Assembly: GCA_050257395.1 (NCBI GenBank)
Contig: JBLMWU010000036.1
Location: 1-54,224 of the forward strand
DNA: 54,224 nucleotides
DNA from: JAIRTY01 sp050257395
Lineage (GTDB): Bacteria > Actinomycetota > Actinomycetes > Streptosporangiales > Streptosporangiaceae
Direction: 5' to 3'
Shown here: positions 17,473 through 26,068 of the stretch, piece by piece
Layout of the letters: each line of letters begins with the position of its first letter
Position numbering within the stretch: the stretch's first letter is position 1
Notes under the pieces: model-generated
Told to the model about the DNA's origin: nothing
Databases searched by the model: none
The model's input: the letters and a program-made list of their open reading frames with translations, nothing else
Position numbers and translations under genes: made by a program

Positions 17473-18626
17473 CCGATCTCGCCATTGCCGGGGGCCGGGT
17501 CCTGGATCCGGGCCGGGGGATCGACTGCCTGGCCGACGTCGGCGTGACCGGCGGCCGTCTCACCGCACCGGGTGACGCGGGCGCAGCCGCGGAAACGATC
17601 GGGGCGAGCGGTCTGGTGCTCGTGCCGGGCCTGGTCGACCTGCACACGCACCTCTACCAGGGTGTCTCGCATTACGGCATCGACCCTGATGCCAGCTGCC
17701 TGCGCCGCGGTGTCACCACAGCTGTGGACGCCGGCTCCTCGGGTGCCCAGACCTTCCCGGGGTTCCGCCGGTACATCATCGAGCACGCGAAGACCAGGAT
17801 CTTCGCTTTCCTGCACGTCGCCGTGCAGGGGATGATCACCAGCCTGGTGGGCGAACTGGAGGACCTGCGGTGGGCCTCGCCGGCGCAGGCCATCGCCCGG
17901 GCCCGGGAGCACCCGGACGTGATCGTCGGCGTGAAGGTACGGCTCGGCCACCAGATGGTGGGCAACGATCCGCAACCGGCGCTGCGGCTGGCCCGCCAGG
18001 CCGCCGAGCAGCTCGGCCTGCCGCTGATGGTGCACATCATCGACATGCGCGAGCCCATCAGCTGGCTGCTGCCACAGCTGGGCGAGGGTGACATCGTCAC
18101 GCACTGCTTTCACGCCAGCGAGGGCGGGATCCTCCGCCCCGACGGCCGCCTGCACCCCGAGGTGGCCCGTGCCCGGGAGCGCGGTGTGCTGTTCGACGTC
18201 GGTCACGGCGCCGGCAGCTTCGGCTACCGGGTGGCCAGAGCTGCCCTGGCGCAGGGGTTCCCGCCGGACACCGTGTCAAGCGATCTGCATGCCCACAACA
18301 TCGCAGGACCCGTCTATGACCAGGCGACTACGCTGTCGAAGCTGCTTCACTGCGGCATGAGCCTGACCGAGGTGGTGAGAGCGGCGACTTCCCGGCCGGC
18401 GGCGGCCATCCGGCGCGCTGATGACATCGGTTCGCTGGCACCCGGCTGCGAGGCCGACCTGACCGGCTTCGAGCTCCGCACCGGCGCCTGGGCACTCCCT
18501 GACGGCGCGGGCGAGAGCGAGGTCGTGGAGACACTCATCGTTCCGCGGCTCGTGGTCCGGGCCGGGCGGGCCCACCGGGTCGACCCGGTCACCCCTGGAC
18601 CGGTTCCGGCGCGCCCGGCCCGGTAA
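17469..18626 (+). CDS. Amidohydrolase/deacetylase-family metallohydrolase
   Basis: A 385-residue metal-dependent hydrolase of the dihydroorotase-like amidohydrolase/deacetylase group. HTH is in LVPGLVDLHTHLYQG, the bridging Lys is in VIVGVKVRLG, histidines are in LPLMVHIID and VTHCFHA, and the catalytic Asp is in VSSDLHAHN. GTG 17469 overlaps the aminotransferase stop, so the two are translationally coupled. Its 3' end overlaps the 3' end of the convergent ABC ATPase gene by 38 bp. It probably removes an acyl or carbamoyl group upstream or downstream of the transamination step. Confidence 0.85.
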   Translation: MTDLAIAGGRVLDPGRGIDCLADVGVTGGRLTAPGDAGAAAETIGASGLVLVPGLVDLHTHLYQGVSHYGIDPDASCLRRGVTTAVDAGSSGAQTFPGFRRYIIEHAKTRIFAFLHVAVQGMITSLVGELEDLRWASPAQAIARAREHPDVIVGVKVRLGHQMVGNDPQPALRLARQAAEQLGLPLMVHIIDMREPISWLLPQLGEGDIVTHCFHASEGGILRPDGRLHPEVARARERGVLFDVGHGAGSFGYRVARAALAQGFPPDTVSSDLHAHNIAGPVYDQATTLSKLLHCGMSLTEVVRAATSRPAAAIRRADDIGSLAPGCEADLTGFELRTGAWALPDGAGESEVVETLIVPRLVVRAGRAHRVDPVTPGPVPARPAR

Positions 18627-20436
18627 GCCTGGGTACGTCCGCCATCAGCCGGATGGTGTAGGGATCGGCCGGGTGCTCGAGGACTTGCGCGACCGGGCCT
18701 GATTCCACCACGGCGCCGTCCCGGAGCACCACCACGGACTGCGCGATGCTGCGCACGAGCGCCAGGTTGTGGGTGATGAAGAGCATCGCGAGGTGCCGTT
18801 CCGCCTGGAGACGGCGGAGCAGTTCCACGATGACCGCCTGCACCGAGACATCCAGGGCTGAGGTCACCTCGTCGCAGACGAGCAGGTCCGGTTCGGCCAC
18901 CAGAGCGCGGGCGATAGCGACCCGCTGGCGCTCCCCGCCGGAGAGCTGGTCCGGATACCGGGACAGGAAATCACCGCCCAGCGACACGTCTGCCAGCGCC
19001 CGGGCGGCGCGCTCGGACCCCTCCCGCCAGCCCAGATCCAGGAACTCCGCCAGCGGCTGGGCGACGATCTGGCCGACGGTCTTCCGGGGATTGAGCGAGG
19101 TGTAGGGATTCTGGAAGATGTACTGGACGCGGCGCAGCACCTGCTGCGGCCGGTCCCGGGCGCTCGCGGCCAGCGGTGTGCCCCCGAACACGATGTCACC
19201 TGTCCAGGTGCCGTGCAGGCCGGTGATACACCGGGCGAGGGTGGTCTTTCCCGACCCGGATTCGCCGACCACTGCGACACATGCCTCCGCGGGCACGTCA
19301 AGGCCGACGCCGGTGAGCACGGGCCGGCGCCCGTACCGGGCCGACAGGTTCCGCAGCGAGAGGACCGGCGGCTCGCCGGCGGCTGCGGCCCCCCCGCTGA
19401 GGACCGCGCTCACGCCGGCAGCGGCCTGCCTGACCTGCGCCACCCGCAGGCATCGCACGGCGCGGGAGTCGATGACGACGGGCGGGGGCCGCTCTGACCG
19501 GCACTGCCCGGTCGCGAATCCGCAGCGGGGGGCGAACGAGCAGCCAGCCGGGCGGCGGCCGGGCCGCGGCGGCTGGCCGTCGATGCCGGTCAGCCGGGTG
19601 GCAACGAGCGGCGAGGGCACGGCGCCGAGCAGCCCGCGGGTGTACGGGTGCACCGGGTCACCGAACACCCCGGCGGCCGGGCCCATTTCGATGATCCGGC
19701 CGGCGTACATGACCGCGACGTCGCTGACCAGCCCGGCCACGACCGCCAGGTCGTGACTCACGTAAACCGCCGCCACCCCGTGCGCCTGGCAGAGGCTGCG
19801 GATGGTGTCCAGCACATGCCGCTGAGTGGACACGTCCAGGCCGGTCGTCGGCTCGTCGAGCACGATCAGCGAGGGCCGGCAGGCGAAGGCCATCGCAAGC
19901 GCGACGCGCTGCTGCTGGCCTCCGGAAAGCTGATGGGGGTAGCGGCGCAGCAAGCCGGGCGTGGCGTCCAGGCGGGCCTCGTGCAGGATCTCGCGGATGC
20001 GGCCGCCGGGATCGCCGACCGCGCCCGGGTGCACCCCGATCGCCTCTCTCAGCTGGGTCCCGATGCGCAGGGTCGGGTTGAGCGCCGCAGCCGGATCCTG
20101 GGGCACGTAAGCGACCCTCGCGCCCCGCATTGCCCGCAACTCGGCCGGCCGCAGCCGCAGCAGGTCCACGCCCTCGACGTGGACCTCGCCGGAACTGATC
20201 CGCAGCCCGCGGCGGGCATGGCCGAGCAGCGCGAGGGCAACCGTCGTCTTTCCCGAGCCAGACTCGCCCACCAGGCCCAGCAGCTGACCGGGCTGGACGG
20301 TGAAAGAAACCTCGCTGACGACGTCGGGTCCGGCCTGGCCGAGCCGGACCTCGAGGCCGCGGACGTCCAGTCTGGCCGCGGCTGCCGGCGGCCCTGCGGC
20401 CGGGGCCAGCGGCGGGCCTTCATATCCGGCCGTCAT
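18589..20436 (-). CDS. Peptide-type ABC importer ATPase, two ATPase domains fused (DppD-DppF-like), system 1
   Basis: A 615-residue protein containing both nucleotide-binding domains of a dipeptide/oligopeptide/nickel importer. Domain 1 has GESGSGKTTVAL, LSGGQQQRVALA and LIVLDEPTTGLD, followed by the oligopeptide-type Cys element (GCSFAPRCGFATGQC). Domain 2 has GESGSGKTTLAR, LSGGERQRVAIAR and LLVCDEVTSALD. Its ATG overlaps the stop of the DppC-like permease by 4 bp. It powers import by the permeases at 20.4-22.4 kb with the binding protein at 22.6 kb. The ligand is not predictable. Confidence 0.93.
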   Translation of the reverse strand: MTAGYEGPPLAPAAGPPAAAARLDVRGLEVRLGQAGPDVVSEVSFTVQPGQLLGLVGESGSGKTTVALALLGHARRGLRISSGEVHVEGVDLLRLRPAELRAMRGARVAYVPQDPAAALNPTLRIGTQLREAIGVHPGAVGDPGGRIREILHEARLDATPGLLRRYPHQLSGGQQQRVALAMAFACRPSLIVLDEPTTGLDVSTQRHVLDTIRSLCQAHGVAAVYVSHDLAVVAGLVSDVAVMYAGRIIEMGPAAGVFGDPVHPYTRGLLGAVPSPLVATRLTGIDGQPPRPGRRPAGCSFAPRCGFATGQCRSERPPPVVIDSRAVRCLRVAQVRQAAAGVSAVLSGGAAAAGEPPVLSLRNLSARYGRRPVLTGVGLDVPAEACVAVVGESGSGKTTLARCITGLHGTWTGDIVFGGTPLAASARDRPQQVLRRVQYIFQNPYTSLNPRKTVGQIVAQPLAEFLDLGWREGSERAARALADVSLGGDFLSRYPDQLSGGERQRVAIARALVAEPDLLVCDEVTSALDVSVQAVIVELLRRLQAERHLAMLFITHNLALVRSIAQSVVVLRDGAVVESGPVAQVLEHPADPYTIRLMADVPRLTGPGAPEPVQG

Positions 20437-21368
20437 GCTTGTTCCCGGCCAAGGTCATCCAGCAGGGCAGCCTCCTCCGGCCGCCGGTCCACACCGAGTG
20501 TCACCCGGGCCACAGCATCAGTGAACGTGTTGGTGCCGATGGTGAGCAAGGCGATCAGCACCGCCGGCGCGACCACGGCCCACGGGTTGAGCGGCAGGCC
20601 GATCCGGTTTTCGTTGATCATCGTGCCCCAGCTGGCCGCAGGCGGGGGCTGGCCGAAACCGAGAAAAGCCAGCCCTGCCATGATCACGATCGAGTAGGTC
20701 AGCCGGAGTCCGGCCTCCACCATGAGCGGGGTGATGAGGTTCGGCAGGATTTCCCTGGCCATGATCTTCGCCGGGCGCATCCGCTGCAGCTCCACCACCT
20801 TGACATAGTCCCGCTCGGCAATGTCGAGGGTTGCCGAGCGCATCACGCGGGCAACCGCCGGGGCGTGGGACACGCCGACGGCGAGCACGATCAGCCACAG
20901 TTCCGGGCCGGCCAGGCTCAGCAGCAGCAGCGCGAAGACCAGCTGCGGGAAAGACAGGATCACATCGACCGTGCGCATGATGATCCCGTCAGGTGCGCCG
21001 CGAAGATAGGCGGCCGAGATGCCGGCCGCGGCGCCGGCCGCGATACCGATCGCGGTCGCCGCCGCGGCCATGAGCAGCAGCAGCCAGCCGCCGTTGAGCA
21101 GCCGGGAGAGGACGTCCCGGCCGAGCAGGTCACCGCCCAGCGGGAACTGGCCAGACGGCTTGGCGAACGTCAGCGTGAGCAGCGCGTTCGGTGAGTGCGG
21201 CGAGACCACGGGGCCGATGACGGCCACCAGCGCGACGAGGAGTGCCATCGCCAGCCCTGCCGCGCCCCGCGGCGTGCGTGCCGCTGACCAGAGCACCGAT
21301 AGCCACGGATGACGGCCGGCCCGGGCGGCCGCTGCCGGCGGCGCGGCTGGCGGCGCGGCGGCTGCCAT
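20433..21368 (-). CDS. ABC importer permease, DppC-like, system 1
   Basis: A 311-residue inner-membrane permease. A short Ala/Pro-rich cytoplasmic N-terminus precedes the first membrane segment. GGDLLGRDVLSRLLNGG follows the first loop, and the EAA cytoplasmic loop that contacts the ATPase is visible around VVELQRMRPAKIMAREILPNLITPLMVE. GFGQPPPAASWGTMI is typical of DppC/OppC. It lies 2 bp after the DppB-like gene and overlaps the ATPase gene by 4 bp, so all three form one operon. Confidence 0.92.
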   Translation of the reverse strand: MAAAAPPAAPPAAAARAGRHPWLSVLWSAARTPRGAAGLAMALLVALVAVIGPVVSPHSPNALLTLTFAKPSGQFPLGGDLLGRDVLSRLLNGGWLLLLMAAAATAIGIAAGAAAGISAAYLRGAPDGIIMRTVDVILSFPQLVFALLLLSLAGPELWLIVLAVGVSHAPAVARVMRSATLDIAERDYVKVVELQRMRPAKIMAREILPNLITPLMVEAGLRLTYSIVIMAGLAFLGFGQPPPAASWGTMINENRIGLPLNPWAVVAPAVLIALLTIGTNTFTDAVARVTLGVDRRPEEAALLDDLGREQA

Positions 21369-21370
21369 CG

Positions 21371-22375
21371 CTACCCCGGGATCCTGCGCCGCGGCGTGGC
21401 CAGCAGCGCGACGACGTCCGAGGCGATGTTCATGCAGACGTAGAACGCGGCGAGGACCACCACGATGAACTGGATCACGGGGATGTCCCGGTTATCCACC
21501 GCGAAGACCAGGCCCTGGCCGATGCCGGGGAAGTTGAAGACGTACTCGACCACCACGACCCCGCCTGCCAGGTAGAGGAAGTTCAGGCCGATCACCTGGA
21601 TGGTGGGAGCGACCGCGTTGGGCAGCGCGTGCACCAGGACGATCCGCCACTCCGGCACTCCCTTCAGGCGTGCCATCTCCACGTAGTCGGACTCCAGTGC
21701 CTCGATCATGGCGGCGCGCATCATCCGGAAGATGTAAGGGACGATCACGATCACCAGGGTCGCAACCGGCAGGATGAGCAGTTGCGGCTGGCTCCACGCG
21801 TAGCTGCCCGGCGGCAGCAGCGAGACCGCCGGCAGCAGGTGTATGACCACCGTGGAGAGCAGGATGATCAGGGCGATCGCGACGACGAATTCGGGCAGCG
21901 ACGTCACTGCCAGCGCGGCGACCGAGCTGACGTGATCGAACCAGCTGTCTTTGCGCAGGGCAGCGACGGCCCCCAGGGTCACCCCGAGGACCGTGCCGAT
22001 CAGCCCGGTTGCGAGGACGAGTACAGCCGAGTTGATCAGCCTGGGCTCGACCTGCCCCCACACCGGCTGGCCGTTCGCGAGCGAGGTGCCCAGCTTGCCG
22101 GTGAGCAGCCCGGACAGCCAGGTCCAGTACTGGGCCAGCAGGCTCTGGTTCAGGTGCAGCTGGCGCTCGAGCGCGTGCAGCCGGGCCGGGTTCGCGGACC
22201 GGCCCAGCACCGCGTAGGCAGCGTTGCCGGGCAGGACCTCGGTGGCCAGGAACACGATGGCGGAAACGACGAACAGGGTGAGGATGCCAATGCCCAGCCG
22301 GCGTGCGGCGAGCGCCAGCAACGGGTGCCCCGCTCGCTCCGGGGCTGCCCGTCCGGGGGCAGTGGCGACCGTCAC
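21371..22375 (-). CDS. ABC importer permease, DppB-like, system 1
   Basis: A 334-residue permease: ALAARRLGIGILTLFVVSAIVFLATEVLPGNAA at the start, WLSGLLTGKLGTSL, then the EAA loop (SDYVEMARLKGVPEWRIVLVHALPNAVAPT) and the final VFNFPGIGQGLVFAVDNRDIPVIQ. The start chosen is GTG 22375, preceded by GGAAGGACCACCGAC. The frame stays open upstream to 22795, but that part overlaps the divergent binding-protein gene and has no permease features. It is the first gene of the transporter operon. Confidence 0.9.
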   Translation of the reverse strand: MTVATAPGRAAPERAGHPLLALAARRLGIGILTLFVVSAIVFLATEVLPGNAAYAVLGRSANPARLHALERQLHLNQSLLAQYWTWLSGLLTGKLGTSLANGQPVWGQVEPRLINSAVLVLATGLIGTVLGVTLGAVAALRKDSWFDHVSSVAALAVTSLPEFVVAIALIILLSTVVIHLLPAVSLLPPGSYAWSQPQLLILPVATLVIVIVPYIFRMMRAAMIEALESDYVEMARLKGVPEWRIVLVHALPNAVAPTIQVIGLNFLYLAGGVVVVEYVFNFPGIGQGLVFAVDNRDIPVIQFIVVVLAAFYVCMNIASDVVALLATPRRRIPG

Positions 22376-22575
22376 GTCGGTGGTCCTTCCGCTTGCCGAC
22401 GAGATTAGCGCGCGGCTGCCGGCGCTGCTAGCGGCCGCTGCCTGGCCAGCGCGCACGGTCTGCCCGCTGACGCGGTGGCCGCGGACAATGGCTGTCCGGG
22501 CCCGATTTGCCAGCGTATGCTCGTTTTCTGCGCCGAAGCGCTGCGGCCAGCAATCAGAGTCAGCCGATGTCGTTT

Positions 22576-22596
22576 CACCGCCCGCTGCGGGCGGTG
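22576..22596. promoter_or_regulatory. Perfect 21-bp inverted repeat between divergent transporter genes
   Basis: Two 10-bp arms (CACCGCCCGC and its exact complement) flank a single T. It lies 52 bp before the binding-protein start and about 200 bp from the permease start, so it fits an operator for a dimeric regulator controlling both directions; it could also fold as a leader hairpin. The 272-bp gap around it (22376-22647) otherwise holds no gene. Confidence 0.5.
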
Positions 22597-22647
22597 TCCC
22601 GGTTTGGGTAACCGATGATTTCGTTGCCAGGTTCAGAGAGGGATCTC

Positions 22648-24240
22648 GTGGAACGAACGGTTCACGGGCAATCAGAAAACACGCTTGACCGCCGTCAGTT
22701 CCTCTGGGGGCTGGCCGCAGCCGGGGCGGTCGCGGGCAGCGGCAGCCTGCTCGCCGCGTGCGCTTCCGGCTCTTCGGGTTCGCCGGCGGCGTCACCGGCG
22801 GGCACGGCCAGGCGCCGGGGCGGCTCGCTGAAGGTCGGGCTGACCGGCGGTTCCGGTGCGGACACCCTGGACCCGCACAAGGGCCTCACCTATCTCGATA
22901 CAGCGCGCGCCCAGTCGCTGTACCAGCCGTTGCTCCAGCTCAACACCAGTGCCCAGACGGAATTGGTGCTGGCCGAGGAAATCAGCCCGCACGGCTCCAC
23001 GTCTAACTGGGTGATCAGGCTCCGCAAGGGCATCACGTTCCACGACGGGAAGCCGCTCACCGCCAGCGACGTCATTTTCACCCTGCAGCGGATCATCAAT
23101 GGCAAGCTGACCGGCTCGACGCCGCTCGGGCCGATCGACGTCAAAGGGCTCAAGGCGCTTGACAAATACACCGTGCAGGTGCCGATGACCAGGCCATACG
23201 GCAGCTTCCTCGACCAGCTGTCGTACTGGTACTACCTGTACATCGTGCCGGCCGGCTTCGATCCTGGCCGGCCGAACGGAACCGGCCCGTTCAAATACCA
23301 GTCCTTCACGCCGGGCCAGCGCAGCGTGTTCGTCAGGAACGAGAACTACTGGAAGCCGGGCCTTCCGTATGCCGACACGCTGACCATCATCGATTTCAGT
23401 GACAGCGCCTCGCTGCAGAACGCGCTCGTGGGCGGGGTCATCCACGGCGCGGGCGCGCTCGAGGGCCCGCAGGTCGCGGCCCTCGCGGCGAACGCGAATG
23501 TGCGGACCGTCAAGTCGCACACGGGGGCGATCACGCCGTTCACGATGCGCGTCGACCAGGCACCCTTCAGCGACGTCAACGTCCGCCAGGCCATGCGGCT
23601 GCTCATCGACCGCCAGCAGCTCATCAACTCGGCCCTGGACGGCGACGCCGTGGCCGGGCACGACGTGTCATCCCCGTATGACCCGAGCTACGACACGTCG
23701 CTGCACCGGGTGCAGGACATCGCCCAGGCAAAGAGCCTCCTCAAAAAGGCCGGGCAGGAGAATCTCACGGTGGAGCTGGTGACCTCGCCGGTGGCCACCG
23801 GCACCGTGGCGATGGCAACGGTGCTCGCCCAGCAGGCCAAAGCGGCCGGAGTGACAATCAATCTGAAGCAGGTCGATCCGGCCACCTTCTTCGGTCCCAA
23901 CTACCTGCACTGGACCTTCTCCCAGGACTTCTACAACTACTCGCCCTACCTGGCCCAGGTCGCCCAGTCGCTGCTGCCGTCCTCGCCGTTCAACGAGACG
24001 CACTGGAGCCTGCCCCGCTATGTCAGCCTCTACCAGCAGGCCAACGCCACGGCTGACCCGGCGCTGCGCCGGGAGATCGAGCACGAGATGCAGCTGATCG
24101 ACTTCAATGAAGGCGGATACATAATCCCCGCCTTCATCGATGCGCTCGATGCGTACAGCACCAGGATCACCGGGTACTCGGCAGCCCGGGTGGGGCAGCC
24201 GCTGTCCGACTTCAGCTTCGAGCAGTTCTCGTTCGCGTGA
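22648..24240 (+). CDS. ABC solute-binding lipoprotein, family 5 (peptide/nickel/opine type), system 1
   Basis: A 530-residue extracytoplasmic binding protein. The N-terminus is a Tat-type lipoprotein signal: DRRQFLWGLAAAGAVAGSG, then LLAAC with the lipid Cys. The mature part has DTLDPHKGLTY, LVLAEEISPHGSTSNWVIRLRKGITFHDGKPLTASDV and NGTGPFKYQSF, which are standard for SBP_bac_5. GTG 22648 is preferred because GAGAGGGAT precedes it closely; ATG 22615 would add 11 residues. It diverges from the permease operon it must serve. The large pocket binds peptides or small cationic or onium compounds in this family. Confidence 0.92.
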   Translation: MERTVHGQSENTLDRRQFLWGLAAAGAVAGSGSLLAACASGSSGSPAASPAGTARRRGGSLKVGLTGGSGADTLDPHKGLTYLDTARAQSLYQPLLQLNTSAQTELVLAEEISPHGSTSNWVIRLRKGITFHDGKPLTASDVIFTLQRIINGKLTGSTPLGPIDVKGLKALDKYTVQVPMTRPYGSFLDQLSYWYYLYIVPAGFDPGRPNGTGPFKYQSFTPGQRSVFVRNENYWKPGLPYADTLTIIDFSDSASLQNALVGGVIHGAGALEGPQVAALAANANVRTVKSHTGAITPFTMRVDQAPFSDVNVRQAMRLLIDRQQLINSALDGDAVAGHDVSSPYDPSYDTSLHRVQDIAQAKSLLKKAGQENLTVELVTSPVATGTVAMATVLAQQAKAAGVTINLKQVDPATFFGPNYLHWTFSQDFYNYSPYLAQVAQSLLPSSPFNETHWSLPRYVSLYQQANATADPALRREIEHEMQLIDFNEGGYIIPAFIDALDAYSTRITGYSAARVGQPLSDFSFEQFSFA

Positions 24241-24261
24241 CCGGCCGGAAGGACTGACCAC

Positions 24262-25125
24262 GTGCAGACCACCATGCTCGCATCCGCCCTCGGGTTTCCC
24301 GAGGGCCCGGCCATCCTGGGCGACGGGCGGATCGTCCTGTGTGACGGCAACACCGGTGAGCTGCTGGCCTACCAGGGCGGCACCATCTCGACCTTCGCGC
24401 GCACCGGAGGCTCGCCCTGGGGCACCGTGCTCGGCTCGGACGGGGCCATTTATGTCACCCAGGGTGGCAACGTGCCCGGCAGCGGGGACTTCAGCGCCGT
24501 CTCCGGGATCCAGCGGGTGAGCGCGGATGGGACCGTGGAGCTGCTGTTCTCAGAGGTGGCGGGGTATCAGCTGTACGGGCCCAACGACCTGGCGTTCGGC
24601 CCCGATGGCCGGCTGTATTTCACCGAGTCCGGGTCGGAGCAGGACTTCCGGTTCGACGTGCGCGCACCCGGCAGGCTGTTCGCCGTCGACGGCTCGGGAG
24701 CCGGCGAAATGCTGCTGGAACTGCCGGGCGTCTACCCGAACGGGATAGCTTTCGACGCCCAGCAGCGGCTCTATTGGACCGAGTCGATGGCCCACCGGGT
24801 CCGCAGGCTTGAGAACGGTGAGCCGGTTACCTTCTGCCAGCTTTCCGATGATCATGTTCCCGACGGCATGGCCTTCGCTGCCGACGGGCGGCTGTTCGTT
24901 GCCACCACCGTCTCCCAGGGCGTCACGGTGATCTCGCCGGAGGGGGAGCTGCTGGCGGAGATCACCCTCGGCGAGCACGCAACGAACTGCATTTTCGATG
25001 GCCCGGCGCTCTACGTGACCGCGACCCGCGAGCCAGACATCGAAGCGTCTGCGCGCACGGGCACATTCTGGCGGGTGGACACGGACGCGGCGGGCGGCCT
25101 GGAGCTCATTCCCGGCCGGCTGTAG
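24262..25125 (+). CDS. SMP-30/gluconolactonase-like beta-propeller
   Basis: A 287-residue six-bladed beta-propeller of the SMP-30/gluconolactonase/LRE family. Features are LGFPEGPAILGDGRIVLCD at the N-terminus (metal Glu), GPNDLAFGPDGRLYFTESG (Asn ligand), YPNGIAFDAQQRLYWTESM and VPDGMAFAADGRLFVATT (Asp ligand). GTG 24262 has a GGAAGGACTGACCAC leader. It lies 21 bp after the binding-protein gene and is probably co-transcribed; it would hydrolyse a lactone product of the transported compound. Its 3' end overlaps the convergent small gene by 20 bp. Confidence 0.87.
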   Translation: MQTTMLASALGFPEGPAILGDGRIVLCDGNTGELLAYQGGTISTFARTGGSPWGTVLGSDGAIYVTQGGNVPGSGDFSAVSGIQRVSADGTVELLFSEVAGYQLYGPNDLAFGPDGRLYFTESGSEQDFRFDVRAPGRLFAVDGSGAGEMLLELPGVYPNGIAFDAQQRLYWTESMAHRVRRLENGEPVTFCQLSDDHVPDGMAFAADGRLFVATTVSQGVTVISPEGELLAEITLGEHATNCIFDGPALYVTATREPDIEASARTGTFWRVDTDAAGGLELIPGRL

Positions 25126-25495
25126 CGGTGGGCGGGTCGCCAGTGGCCAGCGCCGGCGGATCCGGCTGAGCGGCGAGGAAGTCACGGAGTTCGGCCGCGC
25201 TGGCGGGCACGATGCTGCTGGGGACCGTCACCCCGGCGCGGGCCAGTGCCTCACGGAGCCCGTCCCGCTCGCCGACGAGGACGAATGCGTAGCCGTGCCG
25301 GGAGAACTCCTCGGCCTGCTCGGCGATTTCGGCGAGGAGCGGCCGTGCGACCTCTGCCGGATAGGCAGCGTCGGGAAGCTGCATCACCCCCCAGCCCGCG
25401 GCTGCGAGCACGGCGAGCCCGTCCAGCCCGCCCGGCGCCGGATTCACGTAACAGTCCGCGGCCAGCGCGATCCGGAAGGAGCGCTCGTCACGCAT
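25106..25495 (-). CDS. Small protein of unknown function, paired with the TudS-like gene
   Basis: A 129-residue protein starting MRDERSFRIALAADCYVNP. I do not recognise a family with confidence. Alternating hydrophobic strands and helices (VMQLPDAAYP, GYAFVLVGERDGL, VPSSIVPASAAELRDFLAA) suggest a small alpha/beta fold. The start ATG 25495 overlaps the end of the TudS-like gene by 8 bp, so the two are almost certainly co-translated and functionally linked. One Cys (residue 15) is near the N-terminus. Confidence 0.65.
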   Translation of the reverse strand: MRDERSFRIALAADCYVNPAPGGLDGLAVLAAAGWGVMQLPDAAYPAEVARPLLAEIAEQAEEFSRHGYAFVLVGERDGLREALARAGVTVPSSIVPASAAELRDFLAAQPDPPALATGDPPTATAGRE

Positions 25496-26033
25496 GGCCG
25501 TCCGCCAGCACCGCCTCAAGGCGGGCCTGCTGGTCCGCCTCGTCATGCCCGGCAAGCGCATGCGTCTCGCCCGCGACCCGGAACGCGATACCGCGCCGTC
25601 CGAGCTCGGCGTGCAGTTCCTCCACGAAGATGCCTTCCCCGCCGGTGTGCTCCGGCGTGCCCTCCGGCCAGGCCGGCCTGCCGCCGCGCCCCGGATCGGA
25701 ACTGGTGACGGTCACCCCCATCGAGGGGCTTCCCTCCACGCCGACCAGGACGATGTCCTCGCCCTGCTGCACGCGGGCGGCGATCGCGCCAGCCACGGCA
25801 GCGGCAAGCCGGCGGCAGTGCCGGCGGAAGGCTGCGGTGTCGTACTGCTCCCGCACCGCCCAGAACCGGTTCAGCCCGGAGAAGGCAAGTTCGGGACAGG
25901 GCATCTGCTCGATGCGCCAGCCCCTGGCGCGCAACACGTCCACGATCGGGGAGTAGACGCCCGCGCAGTGCGCGCCGTCGCGCACCTTGGAATTCTGATT
26001 CAGCAGGCAATGTGCCACGAATGCCGCGCCCAT
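25488..26033 (-). CDS. TudS-related (CD3072-like) putative desulfidase
   Basis: A 181-residue protein starting MGAAFVAHCLLNQNSKVRDGAH. The HCLLNQNS, QMPCPEL and AFRRHCRRLA segments match my recollection of the TudS-related family, in which three cysteines bind a [4Fe-4S] cluster that removes sulfur from thio-heterocycles. Cysteines fall at about residues 9, 23, 46 and 73. ATG 26033 is chosen because it gives the family N-terminus. It diverges from an SDR gene with only 35 bp between, so promoters must overlap. Desulfidase activity is inferred from family only. Confidence 0.7.
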   Translation of the reverse strand: MGAAFVAHCLLNQNSKVRDGAHCAGVYSPIVDVLRARGWRIEQMPCPELAFSGLNRFWAVREQYDTAAFRRHCRRLAAAVAGAIAARVQQGEDIVLVGVEGSPSMGVTVTSSDPGRGGRPAWPEGTPEHTGGEGIFVEELHAELGRRGIAFRVAGETHALAGHDEADQQARLEAVLADGHA

Positions 26034-26068
26034 GGAGCGAGCATACGGCCGCCGGTTAAGCTCAGCGG

